From Myxocyprinus asiaticus (lineage: Eukaryota > Chordata > Actinopteri > Cypriniformes > Catostomidae), in NCBI RefSeq assembly GCF_019703515.2, contig NC_059347.1, forward strand, positions 23,988,501 to 24,052,500: a DNA stretch of 64,000 nucleotides. The letters are read 5' to 3'. The notes below the pieces were generated by a model. That model worked only from the letters and a program-made list of their open reading frames with translations, was not told where the DNA came from and did not search any database. The position numbers were made by a program, and so were the translations under genes. Positions within the stretch are counted from its first letter, which is position 1. Each line of letters opens with the position of its first letter. This document shows positions 21,637-33,101 of the stretch, piece after piece.

Positions 21637-22515
21637 GTTAGCGGAGCAAAACTAGACAAAATAACAGATACCTGACACTGATACAAATATTTTTTGTGTT
21701 TAAGTGTCTGATATCCAATATGCAGAACTGACTTGTTTTTAGACACAATAATAACAAATCACTCATCACTAACCTCTGAAGGTGAAAAAAAAATGTCCCT
21801 TACAAAAATTGAGAGTTCACTGCAAATTAGCTGCAAACTTGCCACAAATTCGCCACAGATAATTTTCACATGAAAATGAGCTTTGCTGCAGACTTATGGC
21901 AAATTGTTCATTGTTGCCAAAAGGTTTGCTGGAGATTCACCACTACCGGTGACGAGCTGCAAACTTCTGGCAAACATTTGCGATGAATCACAAGCTCATT
22001 TGCATGTGAAAATAATGAGCGGCAAATTTGCGTCAAGTTTGCGGCTAGTTTAGATTTTTTGTATGAGACTAATACTGTGCATAGTAAACAAAGAATTAAT
22101 TTAACCCATTTTCTTGCCAATATACAATTCTTCATTAAATTAATGTGAAATAACTCAGAGAACCTCAGACTTTGCACAATGTGTTTTCCACTGTGTGAGT
22201 TCATCTTTGTTTTGGGCTAATTCGATTTTCCTTTAAATGTGATATTAAAGAGCAGATGACTAATTAAGAGGAAAAGTGTATATCGATTAAAAAAATATAG
22301 ACTAAACTGATTATCATTCTATCTTTAAAACAAATTATCAGCATGCTGTGATATCCTGCAAATTACACTTTATAGTATGAAGATGTGATTTTCACTAAGA
22401 CTACACAGTGTAAAAACACATACCTGGCTTTAGTAATATTAAGCACTTGTAATAGTTTAACATCAGTGTTTCTAATGCAAGGATGATACAGTATTAATTT
22501 TGCATTAGTAAAAGT
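21637..22515 (+). repeat. diverged duplicated segment, copy B
   Basis: Same two blocks as 20,500-21,150 but in the order second block then first. The second block is split by a foldback MITE at 21,803-22,061. The order suggests tandem or overlapping copies of a longer repeat. There is no ORF. Confidence 0.6.
21803..22061. mobile_element. 259-bp foldback MITE with TA target
   Basis: Long imperfect inverted repeat. The left arm includes GCAAATTAGCTGCAAACTTG and TTTTCACATGAAAATGAGCT. The right arm, reversed, gives GCAAACTTGACGCAAATTTG and TTTTCACATGCAAATGAGCT. The element starts CAAAAATTG and ends ATTTTTTG, with TA on each side (21,801-21,802 and 22,062-22,063). Copy A of the duplicated segment shows the empty site (CCCTGCTTTATGAGAC at about 21,088). 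A TA target fits Tc1/mariner-type mobilisation. Confidence 0.8.
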
Positions 22516-23265
22516 GCAGTGGTGGTAATTGGAGGCCAGTCTGGCTGGAATGAGATGGAACAAAATTACTGCAGGAGTTGAATGCTGGGGAGAGTTCAGT
22601 GAAGAGGCATGACTGGTGCTGGGTTCACAGGCAGTATCATTGAAAACCCTCCCCATCTTCCTTCCTCCTCATCATCCTTCTCTTTCTCCCTCCGGCTGGG
22701 ACTGCCATAGAAGAGCAGAGATGCCCAGAGAGACAGAGAGCAAAGGAGTGAGGGGGCGAAAGGCAAAACGAAACTTAGTTTGATAAAGAGAGAGAGAGAG
22801 AGAGAGAAAAACATTACACATCAGGAGGAGGAGAGGAGAAAGGCACTCTTCAACTCTCCCTGCTGTTCCCAGCTGTGTTTCAGCAGAGTGCGAGCCTTTG
22901 AAGAGCTGGTGGCAAAATACACACACATGCATATTTTTCCCCCCAGATAACTAACCAACTGTTCCCTCACTGGCCTTTCCCTGACTCTCTCCCACATAGA
23001 AAATATCACATAATTTCTATTTTGGCTTGTTTGGTTTTAAATAATAAATGATACCGTGCCTTATTCTGCCTATCTACATATTATTAAATATGGAAAAACA
23101 CAGAGAGGCTCACCGCTTTCAAACACAGTATAGCACTGTACTTTCAATCGCCCACACATACTGTCTGGTGCATGGCTAAGTCATAATACAGCATTTGTGA
23201 TTGGAAACTAAACTCTTAACAATATCAAGCTGTGATTCAAAGAAAGACCTACAGTGGAAGGGGAA
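22516..23265. other. anonymous DNA with GA tract
   Basis: A (GA)n tract lies at about 22,788-22,807. The block 22,550-22,990 is complex. No protein similarity is recognised. Confidence 0.5.
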
Positions 23266-23622
23266 ATATGGTTCCCTATCTGTCACTCACTCGACGTTGT
23301 GTCGATGTAGTGACACTAGGGGTCACTCTTGGGAGCCCCAAAAACCTTTGCTTTTTGAAAAAAGGCCAATGGGAATTGGCGAGTGGAATTTGCATGCCAC
23401 TCCCCTGGACAAAGGGGTATAAAAGGAGCTGGTATGCAACCACTCATTCAGATTTTCTCTTCAGAACCGAGCGGTTCTATTCATTGAGCTGAATTCACCC
23501 GCCGAGTTCATTCACCTCATCTGCTGGATTTTACGGCGCATTTCAGCGGCTTCTCCCCCACATAAAAAAGAGTATATTTTCAAACTCTAAAAGAGCAGCA
23601 CACACGGAACGTCTTTTTAAAG

Positions 23623-24661
23623 ATGCCTTTCCGTTTGTGTGTTATTCCTGGTTGCGGTCGTTATCTCTCCACTTCTGACAGCCACGATCGCTGTCTGAAG
23701 TGTCTGGGCGCTGCCCACGCGGAGACTTCGTTCATGGATGGGTATTGTCCTCATTGCAAGAACATGACCATGGCAATGTTGCGGTCGCGGCTTGCCTTCG
23801 TAAGAAAGCAAGCCACCCCAGTGGCTCCCCGCCTTGGTCCTTCTACCTACGGGTATGAGGCCTCGTCGGTTAGCACTGGGTGCGATTTGGGGACTCCAAT
23901 GGGACCACCTCCGCCGGGTAACCCCTCACTGACCTCCCATTCCTCAGCACGCTCGCTTGCCCCAGTCGGGCTCTCGGATGAGACTGCCGGCTCGTCTTAG
24001 GGCGAGTTCGACCTATTATTCGGGGCCTGGGAAGACAATGAGTTATCGAGCGCAGCATCGGAGAACGGGCTCGTCCACTCTGTTGCAGAGGCTTCGGTTG
24101 GGCTTCCCCCTTCGGGTGTGGTCGCCCAGTCTCAGGCCGACGCGGAGATGACGGACATGCTTTCCCAGGCAGCCACGAGCGTCGGGCTAGAGTGGAACTC
24201 TCCACTCTCCCCTGAACCCTCGCGGCTCGATGATTGGTTACTGGGCCCAGAACGCTGCTCACAGCTGTGCCCACCCTGGTACTTTTCTTCCCGGAAATGC
24301 ATGAGGAACTGACAAGATCGTGGGGGGCACCTTTCACTACCCGGTCCCGATCTTTCAGCTCCCCTGCTGAAGGGGTATATTCGGTGATCCCCCAGGTGGA
24401 TAAGGCACTCGCGGTGCACTTATGCCCGCAGAGCGCCACCACCTGGCACGGGCGCCCGAAGCTCCCGTCCAGGGCCTGTAGGTTTACGTTGTCTCTGATG
24501 GCTAAGGCCTACGGTGCCACTGGACAAGCCACCTCCGGCCTGCATGACATGGCTCTCCTGCAGGTACACCAAGCCAAGGTGCTAAAAGAGCTGCACGAGG
24601 GTAGTTCTGACCTGGGATTGATGCAGGAACTGCGCTCGGCGACCGACCTCAGCATGCACTC
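23623..24661 (+). pseudogene. DIRS-type gag-like gene C, stop and frameshift
   Basis: Starts MPFRLCVIPGCGRYL, with the Cys/His cluster CLKCLGAAHAETSF and CPHCKNM at residues 20-50. A TAG at 23,998 is followed in the same frame by GEFDLLFGAWEDNELSSAAS and VGLEWNSPLSPEPSRLDDW. A shift near 24,290 leads to FFPEMHEELTRSWGAPF, AVHLCPQSATTW, then CRFTLSLMAKAYGATGQA and VLKELHEGSSDLGLMQELRS. The last is the usual C-terminal part of DIRS gag. The chain breaks off at ATDLSMH, where recombinase sequence begins. It is the most complete gag copy in the window. Confidence 0.75.
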
Positions 24662-25291
24662 TCTTTGAAGACTGCCCTCCTGACTGCGCTCACTTCCATC
24701 AAGAGGATAGGGGACCTGCAGGCATTCTCTGTCAGCGAATTGTGCCTGGAGTTCGGTCCGGGTTACTCTCACGTGATCCTGAGACCCCGACCGAGCTATG
24801 TGCCCAAGGTTCCCACGACCCCGTTTAGGGACCAGGTGGTGAACCTGCAAGCGCTGCCCCAGGAGGAGGCAGACCCAGATTTGGCATTGCTCTGTCCGGT
24901 GCGTGCTTTACGCATCTATTTGGATCGCACGCAGAGCTTTAGAAGCTCCGAGCAGCTCTTTGTCTGCTTTGGTGGACAGCGGAAAGGAAACGCTGTCTCC
25001 AAACAGAGGATCGCCCACTGGGTCGTTGACGCCATCACGATGGCATATCACGCCCAGGACGTGCCACCCCCCGTGGGGCTACGAGCCCACTCTACTAGGA
25101 GTGTAGCGGCCTCCTGGGCCCTGACCATTGGCGCCTTTTTGGCAGACATCTGCAGAGCAGCGGGTTGGGCAACACCCAACACCTTTGTGAGGTTCTATAA
25201 TCTCCGGGTTGAGCCAGTTTCATCCCGTATGTTGTCAGGTCCGAACAGGAAAGTTCCGGGACAGCTGGCCGGGTGTACTGCTTGCGCATAG
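24640..25291 (+). CDS. DIRS tyrosine recombinase domain, N-truncated by deletion
   Basis: The open frame through 24,665-25,291 encodes about 208 residues with the tyrosine-recombinase layout. The first Arg is in SIKRIGDLQ (residue 14), then FVCFGG, then HSTR giving His142-x2-Arg145, GWATPNTF with Trp168, and Tyr178 in FVRFYNL. All catalytic positions are present. The family performs strand exchange through a covalent 3'-phosphotyrosine and inserts the circular DNA copy of a DIRS element. The start given at 24,665 is only a TTG. Upstream the frame joins gag sequence directly (24,640-24,664), so the ORF lacks its normal start and N-terminal part. Expression as an active enzyme is unlikely but the catalytic core is unbroken. 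Confidence 0.8.
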
Positions 25292-26009
25292 CGCCCCTCC
25301 CCTCCCATGAGGTGAAGACGTGCACTTTTGACTCCCAGTCGTGTTCACAAGATGTGATCCTTGGATGACTTTCCTCCTTAGCCCTGTGGCAGACGAGTTT
25401 GCGGAGAAACTCGCTGCTGGCCCAGTACATGTACTAACTAGACCCTGTACTGAGGTAGGTGCTCTACATGTCGTGGATCCACGTAGGTGACCCTATGTGA
25501 CATCTTCCGCTAAATCGTTTCCCTGTCGGTAAACTACATCTTCCTTGGGCAGAGGCCCCTCTGCCCCAGGTCACCTTGTTTGTAGAAACTCCTCCCCCTT
25601 CGGGTAGGACCTACCATGGGACTTTTCCACATGACAAGACTCGGTAAGACCATGTGATGTATTTCCACTCAAAATACCCCCCCCCCCCTTCTCTGGGCGG
25701 GGTGTGGTCTCCGCGGTGTCTTCCCCTTAGGAGTGACACCCCCCGACGTAGACATTTATGGCCCCCAGTTGGTTAACAAATTCCACTCCTTTTGGGGAGA
25801 AAAAAGAGGAAAAGAGGCCATGGCTGGGCTAGCCTGTCCCTATTTGTTGGGCAGTGGACTTGTTCCCGAAGGACCGTTCGACGCTCATAAGAGTGTTGGG
25901 GGAGGTTATGTGACGGCCTGTTGCACTGGCAACGAGGCACACAGCGGTCTGCCCATCTCGCACTGCCAGTCCACGTAACACAGTTCAGCTAGTTGTGGTG
26001 TTTTTTATA
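25292..26009 (+). other. 3' region of DIRS element C
   Basis: GC-rich sequence between the recombinase stop and the right inverted repeat, with a run of C at about 25,677-25,688. No further ORF with recognisable similarity is present. In DIRS elements this part holds the internal complementary region that templates the circle, but I did not locate it. Confidence 0.5.
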
Positions 26010-26067
26010 GGGACCCCTAGTGTCACTACATCGACACAACTTCGAGTGAGTGACAGACAGGGAATGT

Positions 26068-26393
26068 CCTGGTTACTTTCGTAACCTCCATTCCCTGATG
26101 GAGGGAACGAGACGTAGTGTCCCTCTTGCTACAATGCTGAACTACCCGCTGAAATGGCCGGGACCTTCTCTTGGTTCCTCAGCATAAAACCTGTTGCAAG
26201 TGGTTGCATACCAGCTCCTTTTATACGCATATATCCGGGGGAGTGGCATGCAAATTCCACTCGTCAATTCCCACTGGCCTTTTTTCAAAAAGCAGAGGTG
26301 TTTGGGGCTCCCAAGAGTGACCCCTAGTGTCACTACATTGACACAACGTCTCATTCCCTCCATCAGGGAATAGAGGTTACAAAAGTAACCAGG
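26068..26393 (-). mobile_element. 0.3-kb element with DIRS-C-like end and 55-bp inverted termini
   Basis: Both ends carry the inverted sequence TCCTGGTTACTTTCGTAACC followed by TCCATTCCCTGATGGAGGGA and ACGAGACG (one or two differences between ends). The minus-strand body (GACACTAGGGGTCACTCTTG, CCAATGGGAATTG-like, GCATGCCACTCCC, GTATAAAAGGAGCTGGTATG) is homologous to the leader of DIRS C at 23,305-23,445. It abuts the right terminal repeat of DIRS C. It looks like a short non-autonomous derivative of a related element. There is no ORF. Confidence 0.65.
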
Positions 26394-26555
26394 ATGCTTT
26401 ACATAGTTAAATGTGTTTGTCATAACTTTTCAAGTTGTATTCTTCAATTAAGTTTTATGATATCTAAGAATTAAAAAAAAAAATTGCCTTGGCGTTCAGT
26501 TTTATTCTCCAAACAACTAACTCTAAAATCAGCAAATTAAAGCTAATTTTGTTAA

Positions 26556-26743
26556 AATGGATTGTTCACACCAAAATGAAAATTATGTCATAATTTATAT
26601 ACCCTCTTGTTGTTTCAATCCCGCATGACTTTTTTCTGTCGAACACAAAAGGAGATGTTAGGCAGATTGTTAGTGGAAGGTGACTGAAGCTAAAATTGTG
26701 CTGAAATGAAGACAGGATTTTCATTTCTGGGTGAACAATCCCT
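26556..26743. mobile_element. 188-bp TTAA-flanked MITE
   Basis: Left end AATGGATTGTTCACACCAAA; reversed right end AAGGGATTGTTCACCCAGAA; both continue ATGAAAAT. TTAA borders both sides (26,552-26,555 and 26,744-26,747). Same family as 17,371-17,939. Confidence 0.8.
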
Positions 26744-26749
26744 TTAACT

Positions 26750-28990
26750 CATTGCTGGTTTCCGGATTTCAAACTTCATCGTTCATGCAAAAGAGTGACT
26801 GAACAATGGATGGAGAGCTAGGAAAACAGAATGAGAGAGAGAGGTGTCAATTGCTAGCCATCAACTCATCTGATGTCCTGCCCACATGTCCAAAAGCGCT
26901 CACGTGTGAAAACCCGCCGTAACTTTCACCGGAGACATTTTTGACGAGCGGTGAGGAAAGAGTTTGACAGATCCGGGTGACGTCAGGCCGTCTCTGGGCC
27001 ATTTGGCATGCGGTGGGCGTCTGGCACGCTGAAGACTGCCTGTCAAACGCCTATGACTCCATAGAGTGGTGCGTGGACCCTATGGAGCGGCAGATGGGCC
27101 ATTAAGGTAGTATTAATGTAGATGCCATGACTTTTCCTGCGCTGACTGGGACACGCTCTTTAGAACTGCGAGCAGCTGCTGCCATTTATTCCGACAGCTC
27201 CCAGCTAACTTTGGGCCAACTGGCAGAGCTGGAGTTTTTTTGTACCCAAGTAAAGCGAGTTCGAAAATACTTTCAAGGTAGCTCATAAACATGCATGTAC
27301 AATCAATAAGATAAAAGCGTACCTATATTGTCCTCTTACATACATTATTGTCCTCATAAGAGGGCTACTCTGCCTTAAATATAAAAACTAAACACCGATG
27401 CATGGATTTGCATACACCTGCATTAGCAAAGTTAGAAACAAGACACACACAATTATCATTCTATAACAGACAGGAAATATTGAGCTGTAATGTTATGTTT
27501 TCATATTCATAATATCATGCTTTAATTGGGAGAAAATTGGCTGTTGCTGAAAAATACAGCATAATCAGAAAAAAAACAAGCATAGATAAGCACTCCAATA
27601 AGACACATTCTACTCCACTAAATGAACTGAAATGAGATATTTTCAGACTATTAACAAAATCACAGACAAAATCCTATTAGCACAATTATTTCTTCTCTCG
27701 TTGCAATTTGCAGAATCAGAGACGTCTAAGCTGCACACTTTCATGGCTAGTTAGCACAGGAACCCATTCCAGATAAAGGTCTTTAATGAGCACAGGCAGG
27801 AGAATATAAACCATTAGACAGTCCAAATAAAATATCTCCTAATCAAATATCACAACCAAATTTAAAAGCACCTTCTATTTTCAAATAAAAATGTGAATGG
27901 GGTTTGTGCAGCTGGCTGTATTCAGATTTTGTTTGGCGATATATTGTATATCCGGGTCATAATATGACACTCCAGGAGAGTTAGCAGCACATGCTAATTG
28001 TGATGCTAACACTTTGACAGTTTCATCTGTGCCTGTCGTTCGCTCCCAGCCAAATGACTTGCAACTTAGCTGCTGGAACTAATCCAGCTAATCGGCACAG
28101 CATCTGCTGCTTTCTCTTTCTTTTGCTTAGCCTCCTAGGTTTCTCTCACTTCCTCTGCCTCACTCTCTCTCTCCTCCAGATGAGTTGAGTTGAAACAGTT
28201 GCATTTGACATAGGAGTGAAAGGATGCGGTTTGTTGTGAGAAGTGTGCTGTAGTAATATTATTGACCAAAAAGACTGACCTGAGAGTCAAAACAACTACT
28301 GGACATTGTGTAGCACTGAAGAACTGGACCATTAGTCCTAATTGGGTCTATCCCAAATGGCACACTTAGAGTGGACTTGCAGTCTTGTTGCCTTCATTTG
28401 CATGTTTCCGTGAAGCCCACGAGATTTTGGGTGTCCCATTTTACATTTTAGCACTCAGAAGGGTGCTCGTGAGCACCCACTTTGCGCCCCCAATGAGCCC
28501 TTCGGCTGAGCCCGCATCAGTGCATGAACCACAGCAGACTACTTCCCAACAGTCCCTGCTGCTGATCCTCATGACTAATCACAATGGACTGGAGTTTCCG
28601 AGCTGGAGGAAAAATCATGGTGGACAAGGCGATATAGCAAAGTTCATTCTACCAGTGATATGTATACCTGAAGAAGTGTAGTTGTGTGTATTTTATAATT
28701 ATTTTTGGTGTGGGAGATGTACTGTATATTCATTCTATTCATTTGACTGTGTTCTAAGTACCTGCCAGTTGTTTTAGGATTTGCTGACATTACATCGTCA
28801 TGGCAACGAAGTTCCAAAACTGGCTATAACTTTACGCAGAAAAGATAAGTGATTTTATCACACTAAAATCCTGTTAATCTGCATATTGTTTATGTCTTGT
28901 GGCTATACTTTTGAAACAGTGAGTATTTTAACATTTACGGATGGGCCTCATTCACTTCCATTGTGAGTGCCTCAGTGTAACCCTTTTTTT
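26750..28990. other. anonymous DNA, possible conserved non-coding blocks
   Basis: The block 26,870-27,250 is complex and GC-balanced. 28,380-28,690 contains a 98-codon frame without recognisable similarity. 28,795-28,985 (TGGCTATAACTTTACGCAGA, TTCACTTCCATTGTGAGTGC) resembles a common fish interspersed repeat, not named here. No gene is supported. Confidence 0.4.
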
Positions 28991-28995
28991 TTATG

Positions 28996-29301
28996 GTAAC
29001 GCTTTAGATTACAGCCCGCAATTTACAGCGTAAGTACACCGAATTTACAGCGTACCTTTTTGTAATAATAGTGTATCTATAAATTACTTACGTGTAGGTA
29101 TAAGGGAACACTATGCAAAGTTCGGGGAATAAAGGGGTAACAACCTGGAAAATTACAAATAATTTATACTGTAAGTATTTTATAACTAAGGGGTAACTAT
29201 TCTAATATTACGTGGTATGTATGCTAAACAACAATCTTACGTTTGTGAGCAGTTTAGCAAGAACATACACTGCGTACCTTTTTATAATAATACATAGGTA
29301 T

Positions 29302-29305
<4 letters not shown>
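28996..29305 (+). repeat. interspersed repeat with internal AATTTACAGCGTA repeats
   Basis: Starts GGTAACGCTTTAGATTACAG and contains repeated AATTTACAGCGTA, a CGTACCTTTTTGTAATAATA-type unit (also at about 29,273) and TATAAGGGAACACTATGC. It reads as a non-coding DNA repeat of fish type whose right end is lost in the TA tract. Confidence 0.45.

Positions 29306-29366
<61 letters not shown>
29306..29366. repeat. (TA)n microsatellite
   Basis: 61 bp of TA. Confidence 0.95.
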
Positions 29367-29369
<3 letters not shown>

Positions 29370-31214
29370 TATATATATTGCCAAGGGCAAGATACTGTGA
29401 TACACAATACTGTGATATTGGTCTGCAGCTAACAAACTGCTGATTCTTGCCCATCATGTTGTATATGGAGATCCATGCTAATGAAGCGTTAACTAAACAG
29501 GCCTCGTGATTGAAGGGTGGTCACGATGGGATTGAGCATCATTGTAAGGACCCCATGACAGACTGTCTTTGACTCGTACGCACCACTACTCAATCAAGGC
29601 CTCATATCTTGTTTATTATCAGCAAAACACCAGAATGCTACTCATACTGTCATCCCTAAAGACAGATCTGATGAAGATCCCCTTGATGCAACCGTGAGGA
29701 CACTCAAAGAGAACAACAGAAATCATCAATGGAAATTACTCATCCCAAGAAAAATATGGAAAAAATATGGATTTGCTGTTGTGGGATAATAATAGAAGTC
29801 TGTGTGTGCTAAAGCAGCACAAATCAATCAATTAATCAATCAATCATTCAGTGCATGCTTGTCTGACATTATAATATAGGCTACCAGAACAGCTTCCAGT
29901 AAATTAATTAAGTCTAAAACAGCATTTTGCTAATTATTGTATAATTATTATGCATGCCATTTTATGATCTCATATTAATTAAGAAATTGCATAGAATATT
30001 TGTGCTTTTAAAATAACATTTTCACACAGCACACCATTTAAAATTAACTAGTGAAGGCAAAAAAAGTGCTTAAAAAATGGCAAAAAAAAAAAAAAAAAAA
30101 AAAAAGAAGAAGAAGAAATGGTGACCAGTTACAGGACCTAAAATACAGTACAGTATACACTTTCCTTTATATATTTACAGTACATCAATTTTAAAATAAA
30201 ATCTTCATGGATATGCTCATGGACATCAAAATTCATGGACATGTTATGGATCAATATATGCATATTCAACATTAATGCTTTGCCCTCAGAGGTGCAGAAA
30301 GAGACAGAAATAGCAAACACCCATTCAAAAATGGAAGAAGAAAAGCACAGTTAAAACTGGGGCAAAAAGCTTCCAAAGGGATCTCCAAACTGCAATAAAG
30401 GGGATTCCAGTCTTTTTTATAAAGTGAGAATGACAGCTTTGCCATGCAAATGCATTCAAAGTCGCTCTAATACCGTGCAGTTATTGTAGAGCAAATGAGT
30501 ACCGTGCCTGCAAAGGCTTTACATGGGAGAGAACAGCACCTCCAATCGCATGATGCAATATCCATGTGTGGGTGTGTTACAAATAGGTTATCTTGGCTTT
30601 TATATATTTATTTATTTATATATATTTTTTGCAACACAGCTGGAAGAATAGCAGCATTAGCGTGGCACTAGAAGCAGTCTCTTATTTGCTAACAAGACGA
30701 TTAACATAAAAAGGGAATGGTAAATGTTATTTTCCAGCTCTGTACGACAACGAAAACGCAGTAATCATATTATTATTTGTATTTACTGTATGCTGTGATT
30801 AACCAGGCATAACGCTTGTAGAGGTAGCGTGTTTTACAATGCCTAGATTTTTCCGCACTTCAAAAAAATTTTCACACACAGGAGCAGCATTGTTTAGGGA
30901 AATAATCTATCACAGAGGGACATGATCAGGAGAGGTTGACTGTTTAAAGAGAGTAATGTGGTGAAGAACAAGCGTAACTCTGAGAAAAATACTACATGAA
31001 CATACTACATGAAGTCAATGTGTGATATACACACTTCACACGCAGGATGAGAAAGTGTTGCTCCCACTGTATGCAACCACACAAATACACACACAGAGCA
31101 GTTTCACGCAGGATAAGTGTGACTTTGAGCGTTTTGCTAATAACATGCAGAAACCAGAAGCTCCTCAGCTGAACAGATGAGGAAAGAAAGAGTCCCTTCC
31201 CACAGAGGCCAGAA

Positions 31215-31246
<32 letters not shown>

Positions 31247-32070
31247 ACACAAACCATCACCACACAAGAGACAATGAGTGAAAGAAGAACTACAACATCA
31301 TACACTACATAAACTCTAAACAGACGTGGGAAATCAGTGTCATACGAGCAACAAACCGTACACACTGATGTGTGATTGGCCTTCCCACTAAGAAAAAAAC
31401 AACACTGACAAAAAAAAAAAAAAAGCATTCCGACTTAATGAGCATTTTGGCAGCTTCTGTCGAATGCAGACAGTGATTAACCAAACACTTCTGAGTACAA
31501 GGCACAGTGGTGCTCAAAGAAAACAGTGATGATCTCCACTTAATCGCCGCCAAGCCCAGAGCATCTGCCCGGCCAGCGCTGCGTGCCCGCTCCGATAGGC
31601 TGTCATATCTCCCCAGAGTCTGATGGCCATATGCTCAGGCTCCACCGCTCACGCCCGAGGAAGTTCTCTTTCTGACAAAGCATCGGTGTAAATATGACAT
31701 TCAAACAAGTATGCCTATTCAGCCAGAACCAAGCAAGCCAGTGAGAGATGGGAGAGATGGGAGAGATGTGGAGAGAGTGTGTGCATGTGCATGTTAGTGT
31801 GTGACTTAATGTGCTTGTATGTTATGTGGATGATTGTCCTGAATTTTGGTACAATTTAAATTTTTTCTTTTTTTATATTTTCTTTATTTTTACCACTTTA
31901 ATGATAGTAAGAGGGGGAAAAAAATAAACTGTGGAGAGAAGAGGAGGGAACAGCATCAAAAAATTAAACAAGCCACGATTAAACTTCTGTTGCCCACATT
32001 AGCACCATAGACCTTAGTGAAGGTAGATTTTTGCTATTGAAAACAAGGCTGTGAGGTATAGACGTGCAGT
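29370..32070. other. anonymous DNA, no gene seen
   Basis: Holds a poly-A run (30,080-30,105), a (CA)n tract (31,215-31,250) and a complex GC-balanced block at 31,540-31,740 that could be conserved non-coding DNA. No coding signature appears on either strand. Confidence 0.4.
31215..31250. repeat. (CA)n microsatellite
   Basis: 36 bp of CA with one interruption. Confidence 0.95.
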
Positions 32071-32078
32071 CCTTTTAA

Positions 32079-32164
32079 TCCTTCTTTGGTCTCAGGGAAC
32101 TTTCTGACCCGTTTAGAACCATTTTATAAATGGGGTCAAAATGACCCTCAAGACCACAGAAGGG
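32079..32164. mobile_element. 86-bp piggyBac-like MITE, TTAA borders
   Basis: Ends are inverted: the reversed right end reads CCCTTCTGTGGTCTTGAGGG, the left end TCCTTCTTTGGTCTCAGGG. TTAA lies on both sides (32,075-32,078 and 32,165-32,168). Inside is a second small palindrome, GGGTCAAAATGACCC. A TTAA target with CCCTT ends fits piggyBac. The element is short enough to be a single hairpin. Confidence 0.65.
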
Positions 32165-32258
32165 TTAATTGGTTGAACTGTTTAATACTTATTCAGTGGC
32201 AAAAAATATCCCTGAAGTGCACTGTACTTGAAACTTTAGTATCCAATAATGCCACGAT

Positions 32259-33101
32259 AGGGTTGGGGAGTAACGGAATACATGTAATGGGATTATGCAT
32301 TTAAAAATATAAGTAACTATATACCACTACAGTTACAATTTAAATAATTCATAATTAGAATACAGTTACATTCAAAAAGTATTTTGATTACTGAAGAGAT
32401 TACTTTGCATTTTATTGTCATTTGTTTCATTTAATATTTAGTCCTTTCAGATGGAAAACATTTATACATATAAATGATGCGATCCAAAGTGCATTTGAAC
32501 AGCGGTGAAACACTTTCTTATGATGTGTTACATTCATACGAGCAGACAGAGAAGTAAGTTTGAAGTAAGTTTGGAGCACAAGAAATAGAAATAAACCTTG
32601 TGTAAATTGTCAGCTTTACGCTAAGCTAAAATGCTATTTCTAGCCATTTTACATGCACGTTACCAGGCACGATCATATTTTTTTATCAAGAAATTCTCGT
32701 TGGATCATAATTTCTTTTTTTCTAGTAAGACCTTTGATATTAGGGCAAAAATAATATTCTTGATAATACTTTTTGTATTGTTTTCCTCTAAAAATATCTA
32801 AAAATCATTAAAAAAAAAAGATCAATTTGATTGATCTTGTTTTAGAAACAACACCATAAGATATTTAGGTTTTTCAAAGAATGTTTTTAACATGTGTATT
32901 TTGTCTTACTGTACTGGCAGCACAGTTTTTATAGTCAAAACAAGTGAAAAAATCTTCCAGTCCTGAAGAAGTAATCCAAAGTATTTAGAATACGTTACTG
33001 ACCTTGAGTAATCTAACGGAATATGTTACAAATTACATTTTACAGCATGTATTCTGTAATCTTTAGTGGAATACATTTCAAAAGTAACCCTCCCAACCCT
33101 G
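32259..33101. mobile_element. 843-bp non-autonomous hAT element, perfect 8-bp duplication
   Basis: GCCACGAT occurs immediately on both sides (32,251-32,258 and 33,102-33,109). The element starts AGGGTTGGGGAGTAACGGAA and ends in the inverse form ...CCCTCCCAACCCTG. Sub-terminal inverted similarity (GGAATACATGTA versus TGTATTCTGTAATC, and ATTACAGAATACATG) extends further in. It is AT-rich and non-coding inside. An 8-bp duplication with these ends is diagnostic of the hAT superfamily. Confidence 0.85.

Larger units (their letters stand above)
23271..26066 (+). mobile_element. DIRS-type retroelement C, RT deleted, recombinase kept
   Basis: Terminal repeats are inverted: 23,274-23,324 reads CCCTATCTGTCACTCACTCG then TTGTGTCGATGTAGTGACAC. 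From 26,066 downward the other strand reads CCCTGTCTGTCACTCACTCG and the same continuation. The leader has GGTATAAAAGGAGC near 23,418. Gag lies at 23,623-24,661 and the tyrosine recombinase at 24,665-25,291. Inverted termini with a tyrosine recombinase in place of an integrase define DIRS elements, which insert through a circular DNA step without target duplication. RT and RNase H, expected between gag and recombinase, are missing. Confidence 0.85.

Noticed and set aside
23870..24442. 190-codon minus-strand frame
   Set aside because: Antisense of the GC-rich DIRS gag with no recognisable motif.
26142..26423. 93-codon minus-strand frame similar to a + frame at 23,232
   Set aside because: The similarity reflects shared leader DNA of the DIRS family. 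The region precedes gag and contains the TATA-like site, so it is probably not coding.
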